A stretch of 64,000 nt of DNA from Pseudoroseicyclus_A sp041714655 (GCF_041714655.1 NZ_CP168219.1:3100001-3164000), one strand, 5' to 3'. Positions 15,939 to 24,960 are shown, numbered from the stretch's first letter. Numbers and translations: made by a program. The notes: generated by a model not told the origin, from the letters alone.

Positions 15939-16832
15939 TTATTCCGCGGCGCGCCGGAAGGCCGTCACGTCGTGCAGATAGGAGGCGAACTCGTCATGCA
16001 GCTCTTCGCGAGCGAGGCCGAAGGCCACGGTCGCCTGCAGGAAGCCCGCCTTGGAGCCGCAGTCGAAGCGCTGCCCCTGGAAGCGGAAGCCGTGAACGCC
16101 CGCCTCGGTGTCGATCTGCGCGGCGATGGCATCGGTGAGCTGCAGCTCGCCGCCGGCACCGGGCTTGGTGTGGCTGAGCGTCTCCATCACCTCGGGGGTG
16201 AGGATGTAGCGGCCGATGACGGCAAGGTTTGAGGGCGCCTCCTCGATCGGCGGCTTTTCCACCATGCCCTTCACGCGCATCGTCGAGCCGAGGTTCTTCT
16301 CGACATCGAGGAGGCCGTAGGCGCTGGCCTTCTCTTCCGGCACTTCCATCGCGGCGACCATGCAGCCGCCGGTTTCCTGATGGGCCTCGACCATCTGGGC
16401 GAGGCAGGGCTTGTCGGCGGCGATGACGTCGTCGGGCAGGATCACGGCGAAGGGCTCGTTGCCCACCAGCCGCTTGGCGCACCAGACGGCATGGCCGAGG
16501 CCGAGCGCCTTGTGCTGGCGGATATAGGCGATGGCGCCCGAATCCATGTTGGTGGTCTTGAGGACCTCCAGCAGCTTGGTCTTGCCGTCGCGCTCGAGCT
16601 TGGCTTCGAGCTCGGGGGCGAGGTCAAAGTAATCCTCCAGCGCGGACTTGCCGCGCGAGGTGACGAAGATGAACTCCTCGATGCCGGCGGCGCGGGCCTC
16701 GTCGATCGCGTATTGGATGAGCGGCCGGTCGACCAGCGTCATGATCTCTTTCGGCACCGCCTTCGTCGCCGGCAGGAAGCGCGTCCCAAGGCCTGCGACC
16801 GGGAAAATTGCCTTGGTGACTCGTTTACTCAT
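15939..16832 (-). CDS. galU: UTP--glucose-1-phosphate uridylyltransferase
   Basis: A 297-residue enzyme that makes UDP-glucose from UTP and glucose 1-phosphate in the cytoplasm. The nucleotidyltransferase motif GLGTRFLPATKAVPKE is at residues 14-29, and MVEKPPIEEAPSNLAVIGRY and GELQLTDAI are typical of GalU. I chose MSKRVTKAIF, nine bases after AGAAGG; a start three codons upstream (16841) is also possible. It is the first of five genes that run through three glycosyltransferases to the sulfotransferase, and supplies their donor sugar. A CtrA-like box lies 47 bases upstream. Confidence 0.95.
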   Translation of the reverse strand: MSKRVTKAIFPVAGLGTRFLPATKAVPKEIMTLVDRPLIQYAIDEARAAGIEEFIFVTSRGKSALEDYFDLAPELEAKLERDGKTKLLEVLKTTNMDSGAIAYIRQHKALGLGHAVWCAKRLVGNEPFAVILPDDVIAADKPCLAQMVEAHQETGGCMVAAMEVPEEKASAYGLLDVEKNLGSTMRVKGMVEKPPIEEAPSNLAVIGRYILTPEVMETLSHTKPGAGGELQLTDAIAAQIDTEAGVHGFRFQGQRFDCGSKAGFLQATVAFGLAREELHDEFASYLHDVTAFRRAAE

Positions 16833-16878
16833 CTGACCCATCCTTCTGTCATCGGCATCTCAACAATGCCGCCAGTTG

Positions 16879-16893
16879 CTAACGTTTGATTAA
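16879..16893. promoter_or_regulatory. CtrA-like box upstream of galU
   Basis: CTAACGTTTGATTAA: CTAA, seven bases, TTAA, one mismatch from the alphaproteobacterial CtrA consensus TTAA-N7-TTAA. It lies in a distinctly AT-richer stretch (about 16870-16910) upstream of galU. Boxes of the same form precede fliF and flgE. Confidence 0.5.
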
Positions 16894-16955
16894 CTCTTAG
16901 AGATAAAACGCTCGATTCGTTGGGCGGTTTCGTGGCGCGTTCGTGGCTTTGGCAG

Positions 16956-18152
16956 CTATTTGCACTGACGGAGCGGCGAAGAGCCTCGTTCTTCTGCCAG
17001 TCTACCAGAAAAACGGCGAAATTGCAGAAGCGGCATGGCGCGGTCGGAGCGACCGAAGAGTCCGCCCCTTTGCTCCCATATACCATCATTCGTGAAGCGG
17101 CGCCTGTGAAAGAGCGCCGTCGGCGAAAAGAGGTAGAGTTCCGCCCTCGCGCCCGCGGCGACAGCGGCGGCCGCGGCCCGGCGCAGGCGCGGCGCATCCC
17201 AGGGCCGGCCGGCGAAGCATTGCGGCGCGCCCTGCGCCTGCGGGCGGAACGGCAGGAAGGGCGGCGGCGCGCCGGTGAGCGGCACCAGCGGCGGCAGCGG
17301 GCGGGCCTTGCCCGCCTCCACCCCGTCGGCGAAGCTGCGCACGATCTCCCGCGCCGTCCGCCGCGAGATGCGCCGGGCGCGCAGGTGCCGGAAGACGCGA
17401 GACTGCTCTTCGGCGAGCTGGTCGTAGATGCGCCGCGCCATGGTCGCCGCATCCGCCCCGTGCCGGCGCAGGAACACCGCCAGCGAGGCGCCGACCTCCG
17501 TCAGGTCCAGCGGCACCCGGTCGTCCCGCCGCCGGGCGGAGGCCATGAAGCCGTGGTGGACGATGGCCTTGGGGATCACCGCGGTCGGCGCCATCATCCG
17601 CAGATTGAGGTCCCCCTCGTCCAGATAGAAGCGGTAGGCGGGGTCGAACCCGCCGGCCTCCACCAGCGCCGCGCGCCGGAAGGCCATGTTGGTCCCCTCC
17701 GTCTTGACCGGCGCGCCCGCCTCGGGCGCGATCACGGCGCCGCCCTCCGGCACCTCCAGCCGGCCATGGGTCGCATCCGCCCGGATGCGCCGCGCACGGT
17801 GCTGGAAGGAAAAGCCGTTCCGCCCGATGACATAGCCGGTGGCGGCGGGAGCCCGCCCCAGCCCCTCCACCAGACGGTCCAGCCAGTCCGGGCAGGGCAC
17901 CGCGTCATCGTCGATGAAGGCGAGCGCCTCGCCGGCGGCTGCCATGATGCCGAGGTTGCGCGCGGCGGAGATATTGGCCTCCTCGAAGGCCACCCGCTTG
18001 ATCCGCCCCTCGCGCCCCGCCGCCTCGAGCCCCGCCCGGTCGGCGACGACGACGACCTCGAACTCCGGCGTGTTGAGCTGCTCCAGCGCCATCAGGCAAC
18101 GCGCCAGCGCCCGCGGGCGCCCGTGGCTGACGATGATGACGCTGGCGCGCAT
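16956..18152 (-). CDS. Glycosyltransferase family 2
   Basis: A 398-residue protein starting MRASVIIVSHGRPRALARCL, the GT2 N-terminal strand, with ADRAGLEAA, LAFIDDDAVPCPDWL (the D-D-D metal motif) and EGTNMAFRRAALVEAGGFDP later on. Residues 1-240 are the transferase; the rest is a helical extension whose last ~60 residues lie in more AT-rich DNA. It overlaps the cysQ stop by one base (TGATG). It probably adds a sugar to the same polysaccharide as its neighbours. Specificity is unknown. Confidence 0.8.
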   Translation of the reverse strand: MRASVIIVSHGRPRALARCLMALEQLNTPEFEVVVVADRAGLEAAGREGRIKRVAFEEANISAARNLGIMAAAGEALAFIDDDAVPCPDWLDRLVEGLGRAPAATGYVIGRNGFSFQHRARRIRADATHGRLEVPEGGAVIAPEAGAPVKTEGTNMAFRRAALVEAGGFDPAYRFYLDEGDLNLRMMAPTAVIPKAIVHHGFMASARRRDDRVPLDLTEVGASLAVFLRRHGADAATMARRIYDQLAEEQSRVFRHLRARRISRRTAREIVRSFADGVEAGKARPLPPLVPLTGAPPPFLPFRPQAQGAPQCFAGRPWDAPRLRRAAAAAVAAGARAELYLFSPTALFHRRRFTNDGIWEQRGGLFGRSDRAMPLLQFRRFSGRLAEERGSSPLRQCK

Positions 18153-18949
18153 CAGGGCGCCTTGAGCTCGACCCCCGGCGCATGGGCGATGAAGAACGGG
18201 TTGGCGAAGCCGGGCTTGCCATAGGTGAAGGGCGCATGGCCCTCGAAGGTCACCATCCGCCCGCCGGCGCCGCGCAGCACGGCATCGGCGGCGGCCGTAT
18301 CCCATTCCATCGTCCGCCCGAGGCGGGGGTAGAGATCGGCCTCACCGGCCGCGATCAGGCAGAACTTCAGCGAGGACCCGGCGGAGGTCATGTCCTTCAC
18401 ATGGTACTTCGCGATGTAATCGTCGGTCGCCTGGTCGCGGTGCGATTTCGAGGCGACGACCATCAGCGCGCCATTGTCGGGCTGCGAGACCCGGATCGGC
18501 GCGACCGGCCCGGGCGCCTCCTTGGCGAAATCGCCCGTTTCCTCGACGCTCGACCCGTCCGCCGCCGTGTAGAAGAGCCGCCCCTTGGCCGGCGCATAGA
18601 CCACGCCGCGCAGCGGCACGCCGTCTTCGACATAGGCGATGTTGACGGTGAAATCCCCACGGCGGTTGACGAATTCCTTCGTGCCGTCGAGCGGGTCGAC
18701 GATGAGGAAGGTCGACACCTCCTGCCCGTGGCTCGCCGCCTGCTCCTCCGTCACCAGCGCCACATCGGGAAAGGCCTCCCTGAGGCCGGCGGAGATGAGC
18801 GCGTCGGCCGTCTCGTCGGCCTCTGTCACCGGGCTCTGGTCGCTCTTGGACTTCACCTCGAAATCATCGGAGCCATAGACCTCCATGATCGCGTCACCGG
18901 CCTCGAGCGCCAGACGGCGCATCACCGACACAAGTTTGTCAAAGTCCAA
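18152..18949 (-). CDS. cysQ: 3'(2'),5'-bisphosphate nucleotidase CysQ
   Basis: A 265-residue member of the inositol monophosphatase superfamily. The metal-binding motifs are present: SPVTEADETAD, TEEQ, DPLDGTKEF and, near the end, MEWDTAAADA. The DPLDGTKEFVNRRGDFTVN pattern is the CysQ form. It converts PAP, the by-product of PAPS-dependent sulfation, to AMP. That fits its place next to a glycan sulfotransferase and glycosyltransferases. It is coupled to the GT2 gene downstream and divergent from the KpsM-like permease gene. Confidence 0.93.
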   Translation of the reverse strand: MDFDKLVSVMRRLALEAGDAIMEVYGSDDFEVKSKSDQSPVTEADETADALISAGLREAFPDVALVTEEQAASHGQEVSTFLIVDPLDGTKEFVNRRGDFTVNIAYVEDGVPLRGVVYAPAKGRLFYTAADGSSVEETGDFAKEAPGPVAPIRVSQPDNGALMVVASKSHRDQATDDYIAKYHVKDMTSAGSSLKFCLIAAGEADLYPRLGRTMEWDTAAADAVLRGAGGRMVTFEGHAPFTYGKPGFANPFFIAHAPGVELKAP

Positions 18950-19063
18950 GGGCTTTTCCTCTATATCATGATGGGGCCGCGCCCCTTATGCTGCCCATGG
19001 GCGGGTGCGGCAAGCCTGCCACCCGCGCCGCATCGCCCGCGCCACACCACCGGACCCGGAGTC

Positions 19064-19894
19064 ATGTTCGAAGCCCCCCGCCAGCGCAGCACGATCGTGA
19101 GCATCTTTGCCCTGCTCGAACTGATCTATCATTCGACGGTGCGCAACGTGCGCAAGACCCATCGCTCGGCGCTGGGCGGCTTGCTGATGAACATCCTGCA
19201 ATCCGTGCTCTTCATCGCCACCTTCTTTTTGATGTTCCAGTTCTTCGGGATGCGCCGCGGCTTCACCGCGTCGATCCGGGGGGATTTCCTGCTCTACATC
19301 ATGTCGGGCGTCTTCATCTTCATGGTGCATGTGAAGGCGGTGGGCGCGGTGACCAAGGCCGAGGGGCCGACCTCGCCGCTGATGCAGCACGCGCCCCTCA
19401 ACACGACGGTGACGATCAGCGCCGCGGCGCTCGCCTCGCTTTATCTGCAGGTGCTGTCGATGTTCGTGATCCTGTTCTTCTACCACGTGCTCTTCTCCCC
19501 CATCACCATCGACGACCCGTTCGGCGCGATGTGCATGGTGCTCCTCGCCTGGTTCTCCGGCGTGGCGGTGGGGATGCTGCTTCTGGCGGTGAAGCCCTGG
19601 GCGCCCAATTTCACCTCCGTCGCCGGCACGGTGTGGAGCCGCGCGAACATGGTCGCCTCCGGCAAAATGTTCGTCGCCAATTCGCTGCCGGGCTTCATGC
19701 TGTCGATGTTCGCCTGGAACCCGCTCTTCCACATCATCGACCAGGCGCGGGGCTTCATCTTTCTCAACTACACGCCGCACTTCACGAGCTGGGGCTACCC
19801 GCTGAAGCTGAGCTGCGCGCTGGTCATCATCGGCATGATGGGCGAGTTCTACACCCGCCAATATGCCTCGAAGAGCTGGAGTGCCGGGCAATGA
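19064..19894 (+). CDS. ABC-2 type polysaccharide export permease (KpsM-like)
   Basis: A 276-residue protein with six predicted membrane helices in the ABC-2 arrangement, including LGGLLMNILQSVLFIATFF and LSCALVIIGMMGEFYTR. KpsM/RfbA-type permeases export capsular polysaccharide or O-antigen together with a separate ATPase. No KpsT ATPase is in the window. The start at MFEAPRQR is the first that begins within the permease-like sequence; its ribosome site is poor (GGAG two bases upstream). The sequence overlaps the SH3b gene by four bases. Confidence 0.75.
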   Translation: MFEAPRQRSTIVSIFALLELIYHSTVRNVRKTHRSALGGLLMNILQSVLFIATFFLMFQFFGMRRGFTASIRGDFLLYIMSGVFIFMVHVKAVGAVTKAEGPTSPLMQHAPLNTTVTISAAALASLYLQVLSMFVILFFYHVLFSPITIDDPFGAMCMVLLAWFSGVAVGMLLLAVKPWAPNFTSVAGTVWSRANMVASGKMFVANSLPGFMLSMFAWNPLFHIIDQARGFIFLNYTPHFTSWGYPLKLSCALVIIGMMGEFYTRQYASKSWSAGQ

Positions 19895-20499
19895 AGATCA
19901 TCGCCGCCATGATTTTGACCCTCTGGGCCGGCATGGCCTCCGCCACGACGGAGGAGCTGCTTCCCGCCCTCCACGACGTCACCGGCGTCGCGGCCGACGA
20001 CGTTCTGAACATCCGCTCCGGCCCCGGCACGGGCAATCCGGTCATCGCCGCCCTGCCCCCCGATGCGCGCGGCGTCGAGGTCGTGGCGGCGAGCGAGGAC
20101 GGCGCCTGGGGCCTCGTCAACACCGGCGAGGGCTCGGGCTGGGTCTCGATGGCCTTTCTCGCCCGCCAGCCGGGCCAGTTTGACGGCTACGCTCCCGCCA
20201 TCGCCACCTGCTTCGGCACAGAGCCCTTCTGGGATCTGACCGAAGGCCCGGGCGGCTGGCAGGTCACCACCCCCGAGGGGCCGCAGGAGCGCTTCACCCC
20301 GCTCGTCCCCGCCGGCCCGAGCGGCTGGCCGCAGAGCTTCGCCTGGCTCGGCGACGGCGCCATCGGCGCGCTCGTCGTCACGCGCGAGCAATGCTCAGAC
20401 GGCATGTCGGACCGCGCCTACGGCCTCTCCGCCGCGCTCGCCACCCCCTCCGAAGGGGGCGCCACGCTCCGCACCGGCTGCTGCGCCCTCACGCGCTGA
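19891..20499 (+). CDS. SH3b domain protein with a GTEPFW (COG3650-like) C-terminal domain
   Basis: A 202-residue secreted protein. A signal peptide (MKIIAAMILTLWAGMASA) is followed by a bacterial SH3 domain (about 35-90: VLNIRSGPGTGNPVI ... GWVSMAFL) and a domain opening CFGTEPFWDLTEGPGG, a signature seen in COG3650-type periplasmic proteins. SH3b domains often bind peptidoglycan. Its ATG overlaps the stop of the KpsM-like gene (ATGA), so it is co-translated with it. Function otherwise unknown; it could anchor or monitor export at the cell wall. Confidence 0.7.
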   Translation: MKIIAAMILTLWAGMASATTEELLPALHDVTGVAADDVLNIRSGPGTGNPVIAALPPDARGVEVVAASEDGAWGLVNTGEGSGWVSMAFLARQPGQFDGYAPAIATCFGTEPFWDLTEGPGGWQVTTPEGPQERFTPLVPAGPSGWPQSFAWLGDGAIGALVVTREQCSDGMSDRAYGLSAALATPSEGGATLRTGCCALTR

Positions 20500-20522
20500 C
20501 CCGCCGCCCCCTCCCGGGATCC

Positions 20523-20597
20523 CCTTCATCTGGCCGAAAATACCTCGGAGGTGTGGAGGCAGCGCCTCCACCCGGCCCGGCACGGGCCGGCCCCCCG
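20523..20597 (+). repeat. Palindromic repeat family B, copy 1
   Basis: A ~75-base unit: CATCTGGCCGAAAATACCTC, then a GTGGAGGC/GCCTCCAC hairpin, then a GGCCCGGCACGGGCC hairpin. The reverse complement of 37080-37154 matches it with only about three differences. It lies between the convergent SH3b and thioesterase genes, where its hairpins may also end transcription. Confidence 0.8.
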
Positions 20598-20620
20598 CGC
20601 CCTAAGCGGCGCCCGCCCCC

Positions 20621-21154
20621 TCAGCTCATCGGCGGCCAGGGCCGCTCGGCCTCTGCCGCCACCCAGGCCTTCACCCAGTCCGACAGCTCCGGCAGCGCCG
20701 GATCGAGGCCCATCGCCTCCACCACCCGCGCTGGCGGCAGGATGCCCTCACGGCTCGTCACCGCCATGCGGATCAGCGCGGCATTGGCCGCCTCGCCGGC
20801 GGCGTTCCACATGCTCTGCTCGACATAGAAGAACCGCGCATCCCAGCCCGCGTTCCGCGTCCGCATCTCCACCCGCTCGAAGGGCCGCACCCGGCGGCGG
20901 TAGCGGATGGTCGAGCCGGCCACCGTCATCCCCCAGCCGTTCTCCTTCAGCGCGGCCGAGAGGCCGATGCGATGCGCGAAGGGCAGCCGGCCGAGATCGT
21001 AGAGCGTGAAGGCGCGGCCGTTGTTCAGCTCCATCCAGAAGTCGATGTCCTGCGGCCAGATGCGGTGATGGGTGACCGAGGTCTCGCCCAGCTCCAGCGG
21101 CCCCAGCCGCTTCGCCTGCGCCAGCCCGCGCCACATGCGCACGAATGGATACAT
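20621..21154 (-). CDS. Acyl-CoA thioesterase-like hotdog protein
   Basis: A 177-residue protein with the hotdog-fold signature WPQDIDFWMELNNGRAFTLYDLGR, a variant of the 4-hydroxybenzoyl-CoA thioesterase motif in which the catalytic Asp and the N-N-x-x-Y/F positions are kept. It resembles the THEM6-like group. It probably hydrolyses an acyl-CoA in the cytoplasm; the substrate is unknown. GGAGGGTCGGGC before the ATG is a good ribosome site. It stands alone, divergent from yggT. Confidence 0.75.
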   Translation of the reverse strand: MYPFVRMWRGLAQAKRLGPLELGETSVTHHRIWPQDIDFWMELNNGRAFTLYDLGRLPFAHRIGLSAALKENGWGMTVAGSTIRYRRRVRPFERVEMRTRNAGWDARFFYVEQSMWNAAGEAANAALIRMAVTSREGILPPARVVEAMGLDPALPELSDWVKAWVAAEAERPWPPMS

Positions 21155-21302
21155 GCCCGACCCTCCAGGTTTGCTCTTCCCCGCGTCCCGCCCCGGCAGG
21201 CACAGGTCAAGTTTAACCCTGGGTCACGACAGGCGGCCCCGGCGGTTGCAAGCGCGGCAGCCAGCGCTTAGGTCATCCCCGGCCCCTTGAAGGACACCAA
21301 AG

Positions 21303-21590
21303 ATGACCTCGCTCTTCCAGATCCTCATGCTGCTCCTCGGCATCGCCAAGGTGTTCATCTTCGCGCATTTCATCATGTCCTGGCTGATCAGCTTCCAGGT
21401 GCTGAACATCCGCCAGCCGCTCGTCAGCCAGATCTGGTACGGGCTCAACCGGCTGCTCGACCCGGTCTACAACCCGATCCGGCGCATCCTGCCGAGCATG
21501 GGCGGTCTCGACCTTGCGCCCCTCGTGGCGCTGGTCGTGATCTACATCCTCGAGATCATCCTGCGGAACAACGTCGCGCTCTTCTACTGA
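21303..21590 (+). CDS. YggT family membrane protein
   Basis: A 95-residue protein with two membrane helices (about 6-28 and 70-92) around the conserved YggT segment NRLLDPVYNPIRRILPSMGGLDLAPLV. The family is implicated in cell envelope or osmotic functions, but its activity is not established. GAAGGACACCAAAG lies before the ATG. It is a single gene between the thioesterase and recQ genes. Confidence 0.88.
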   Translation: MTSLFQILMLLLGIAKVFIFAHFIMSWLISFQVLNIRQPLVSQIWYGLNRLLDPVYNPIRRILPSMGGLDLAPLVALVVIYILEIILRNNVALFY

Positions 21591-21687
21591 CGCGAGCCCC
21601 TTGCGGGCCCGCCCGTCAGGACGGGCCGAGCCGCCCCCCCCATTTCCTGCCATTGAGCCCGGCCGCCCCCGGCGCTAAGCCCTCCCC

Positions 21688-23745
21688 ATGGCAGACGGAA
21701 CGGACCTCGCCGCCGCAGAGCGGCTCCTCCACGACATCTTCGGCTTCACCGCCTTCCGCCCCGGCCAGGCGGAGATCGTCTCCGCTGTGGCGGCCGGCGA
21801 GGATATCCTCGCCATCATGCCCACCGGCGGAGGCAAGTCGCTCTGCTACCAGCTCCCGGCGCTACTCCGCGGCGGCGTCACGCTCGTCATCTCTCCCCTC
21901 ATCGCGCTGATGCGCGACCAGGTCCGCGCCCTTCGCGAGGCGGGGGTAGAGGCCGGGGCGCTCACCTCCGGCAACACGCCGGAAGAGACCGACGCCGTCT
22001 GGGCCGGGCTCGAGGCCGGCACGCTGCGGCTGCTCTACATGGCGCCCGAGCGGCTGGCGGCGGGCGGCGTGCCCCAGATGCTCCGCCGCGCCGGGGTCGG
22101 GCTCATCGCCGTCGACGAGGCGCATTGCGTCAGCCAGTGGGGCCATGACTTCCGCCCGGATTACCTGCGCATCGGCGAGCTCCGCCGGGCGCTTGCCGTC
22201 CCCCTCGCCGCCTTCACCGCCACGGCGGATGAAGAGACCCGGGCCGAGATCGGCGAGAAGCTCTTCGGCCAGCCGCCGCGCGTGTTCCTGCGCGGCTTCG
22301 ACCGGCCGAACATCCATCTCGCCTTCGCCGCGAAGGACCAGCCCCGCCGCCAGATCCTCGCCTTCGCCGAGGCGCGGCGCGGCCAGTCGGGCATCGTCTA
22401 TTGCGGCACCCGCGCGAAGACGGAGGGCCTCGCCGACGCGCTCAATGCCGCCGGCATTCCGGCGCTGGCCTATCACGGCGGCATGGAGGCGGAGGCGCGC
22501 CGCGAGGGCGAGCGGCGCTTCCAGCAGGAGGACGGGCTCGTCGTCGCCGCGACCATCGCCTTCGGCATGGGCGTCGACAAGCCCGACATCCGCTGGGTGG
22601 CCCATGCCGACCTGCCGAAGTCGATCGAAGGCTATTATCAGGAGATCGGCCGCGCCGGCCGCGACGGCGCCCCCGCCGAGACGCTCACCCTCTTCGGCCC
22701 CGACGACATCCGCTACCGCCGCCAGCAGATCGACGAGGGCCTCGCCCCGCCGGAGCGCAAGTCGGCCGACCACGGCCGCCTCAACGCCCTCCTCGGCCTC
22801 GCCGAGGCCCTGGGCTGCCGGCGGCAGGTGCTCCTCGCCTATTTCGGCGAGACCCTTGGCGACCCTTGCGGCAATTGCGACCTCTGCGACGCGCCGCCGG
22901 ACGTCTTCGACGGCACCGAGCCGGTGCGCATGGCGCTGTCCGCCGCGCTCCGGACGGAGGAGCGCTTCGGCGGCGGGCATCTGATCGACATCCTGCGCGG
23001 CACGGCCACCGACAAGGTCACCCAGTGGCGGCATGACGATCTGCCGACCTTCGGCGTCGGCGCCAAATGGTCCAAGGCCGAATGGCAGGCGATCCTGCGG
23101 CAGATGCAGGCGAGAGACCTCATCCGCCCCGACCCCGCCCGCCACGGCGCTCTTCGCATGACCGAGGCGGCGCGGCCGGTCCTCCGCGGCGAGGAAAGCG
23201 TCACGCTCCGCCGCGACGCCATGACCCGCGCCGCCCGCCCCGTGCCGAAGGTCCACACGCTCGTCCGCGACGAGGATGCGCCGCTCCTCTCCGCCCTCAA
23301 GGCCAAGCGCCGGGCGCTGGCGGAGGCCCAGGGCCTGCCCGCCTACATGGTCTTCACCGACAAGACGCTGATCGAGATGGCCGAGGCGCGGCCCGGCACG
23401 ATGGACGAGATCGCCCGGGTGAACGGCGTCGGCGGCAAGAAGCTGGAGAAATACGGGGCGGAGTTCTTGCAGGTCATCGCCGGCGAGGCCGAGGCGCTCC
23501 ACCCCCGCCGCATGAAGCTGGCGGGCCGCCCGGCGGGCGACCTCTTCGACCGGCTGCAGGCCGCCCAGCTCGAACTCGCCCGGGGGCCGGAGGGGACGGA
23601 CAAGCCGATGTCCTGCCCCCAGGCCGCGCTCGCCCGCGTCGCCGAGGCGCGGCCCGCCGACCTCCCCGCCCTCTCCCACCTCATCGGCGAGCGGGCAGCG
23701 GAGCGCTTCGGCCTCGCCTTCCTCCAGATCATCGCCGAGGGCTGA
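21688..23745 (+). CDS. recQ: ATP-dependent DNA helicase RecQ
   Basis: A 685-residue superfamily 2 helicase of full RecQ layout: Walker A MPTGGGKS (44-51), DEAH box in AVDEAHCVSQWGHDFRPDY, motif VI QEIGRAGRDG, the zinc site with DPCGNCDLCDAPP in the RQC region and an HRDC domain near residue 530-610. It unwinds recombination and stalled-fork intermediates. A further region after HRDC (about 620-685) looks like a second HRDC-like helical domain. It reads in the same direction as mnmH, 95 bases upstream of it. Confidence 0.95.
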   Translation: MADGTDLAAAERLLHDIFGFTAFRPGQAEIVSAVAAGEDILAIMPTGGGKSLCYQLPALLRGGVTLVISPLIALMRDQVRALREAGVEAGALTSGNTPEETDAVWAGLEAGTLRLLYMAPERLAAGGVPQMLRRAGVGLIAVDEAHCVSQWGHDFRPDYLRIGELRRALAVPLAAFTATADEETRAEIGEKLFGQPPRVFLRGFDRPNIHLAFAAKDQPRRQILAFAEARRGQSGIVYCGTRAKTEGLADALNAAGIPALAYHGGMEAEARREGERRFQQEDGLVVAATIAFGMGVDKPDIRWVAHADLPKSIEGYYQEIGRAGRDGAPAETLTLFGPDDIRYRRQQIDEGLAPPERKSADHGRLNALLGLAEALGCRRQVLLAYFGETLGDPCGNCDLCDAPPDVFDGTEPVRMALSAALRTEERFGGGHLIDILRGTATDKVTQWRHDDLPTFGVGAKWSKAEWQAILRQMQARDLIRPDPARHGALRMTEAARPVLRGEESVTLRRDAMTRAARPVPKVHTLVRDEDAPLLSALKAKRRALAEAQGLPAYMVFTDKTLIEMAEARPGTMDEIARVNGVGGKKLEKYGAEFLQVIAGEAEALHPRRMKLAGRPAGDLFDRLQAAQLELARGPEGTDKPMSCPQAALARVAEARPADLPALSHLIGERAAERFGLAFLQIIAEG

Positions 23746-23840
23746 CGCCGCTCCGGCGGGGCGCTCTGCGGCGGCGAGGCCCCGACGGCGCCGCGCTCCG
23801 CCCCTCTGGCGGCAGGCCCCCGGGGCGGCTAGGAACGCGC

Positions 23841-24899
23841 ATGGCCCAGCGTTTCGACACCCTTTCCGACTTCCTCGCCCATGGCTTCGACGATGTCATC
23901 GACGTCCGCTCCCCGGCGGAATTCGCCGAGGATCATGTGCCGGGCGCGATCTCGCTGCCCGTCCTCTCCAACGAGGAGCGCGCGACGGTCGGCACGATCT
24001 ATGCGCAGGAAAGCCCCTTCCGCGCCCGCAAGGTCGGCGCCGCGCTGGTGGCCCGCAATTCCGCCGACCATATCGCAGGGCCGCTCGCCGACCGCACCGG
24101 CGGCTGGCGGCCACTGGTCTATTGCTGGCGGGGCGGGCAGCGCAGCAATTCTTTCGCCTCGATCCTTTCCCAGATCGGCTGGCGGGCCGAAGTGGTGGAG
24201 GGCGGCTACCGGAGCTGGCGGCGGCTCGTCTCCGCCTTTCTCTACGAGGCGGAACTGCCGCTCCGGCTGGTCCTCCTCGACGGCGACACGGGCACGGCGA
24301 AGACCGAGCTCCTCCACCGCCTGAAGGCGCGGGGGCGGCCGGTGCTCGATCTGGAGGGCCTGGCGCATCACCGCGGCTCGCTCCTCGGCCCGATGCCGGG
24401 CGGCCAGCCCGCGCAGAAGGGCTTCGAGACGGCGCTCGCCATGGCGCTGGCGGCGCTGCCGCCGGGCGCGGTGGTGCTGGCGGAGGCCGAGAGCAGCAAG
24501 ATCGGCAGCCTGACCCTGCCGCCGGCGCTCTGGAAGGCGATGGGCGCGGCGCCGCGCATCGTCCTCTCCGCGCCGCTCGACGCCCGCGCCCGCTACCTGG
24601 CGGAGGCCTATGCCGACATCGCGGCGGACCGGGCGGGGCTGGCGGAGAAGCTCCTCCCCCTCGCCCGCATCCGCGGCCATGAGGTGATCGAGCGCTGGCT
24701 CGAGCTCTCGGCGGCGGGCGCCGATGTCGCCCTCGCCGAGGCGCTGATGGTCGAGCATTACGACCCGGCCTATGCCAAGAGCCGCGCGGCGCGGGACTTC
24801 GTGACCTTGGGCGAGGTCGCCGCCGGCACGCTCGACGGGCCGGGCCTCGAGGCGGCGGCGGACGAGATCGAGCGGCTGCTGGACGGGGCGGCGGGCTGA
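23841..24899 (+). CDS. mnmH: tRNA 2-selenouridine synthase MnmH (SelU)
   Basis: A 352-residue protein with an N-terminal rhodanese domain (IDVRSPAEFAEDHVPGA and the catalytic cysteine in YCWRGGQRS) joined to a P-loop domain (GDTGTAKTELL). That combination defines MnmH/SelU, which replaces sulfur by selenium in the 2-thiouridine at the wobble position of tRNAs, through a geranylated intermediate. It needs selenophosphate, which the SelD fusion encoded at 26209-28341 would supply. The start carries only a weak ribosome site. The protein ends convergently with a GNAT gene. Confidence 0.93.
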   Translation: MAQRFDTLSDFLAHGFDDVIDVRSPAEFAEDHVPGAISLPVLSNEERATVGTIYAQESPFRARKVGAALVARNSADHIAGPLADRTGGWRPLVYCWRGGQRSNSFASILSQIGWRAEVVEGGYRSWRRLVSAFLYEAELPLRLVLLDGDTGTAKTELLHRLKARGRPVLDLEGLAHHRGSLLGPMPGGQPAQKGFETALAMALAALPPGAVVLAEAESSKIGSLTLPPALWKAMGAAPRIVLSAPLDARARYLAEAYADIAADRAGLAEKLLPLARIRGHEVIERWLELSAAGADVALAEALMVEHYDPAYAKSRAARDFVTLGEVAAGTLDGPGLEAAADEIERLLDGAAG

Positions 24900-24960
24900 G
24901 GGCGGCGGGTCGAAGGCCGCCCCGGTCGGCCGGGCGAGGAGGTCCACACCCGGCCCGCGC

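Noticed and set aside
23746..23840. Riboswitch or selenium-responsive element before mnmH
   Set aside because: Only 95 GC-rich bases with no recognisable conserved structure.
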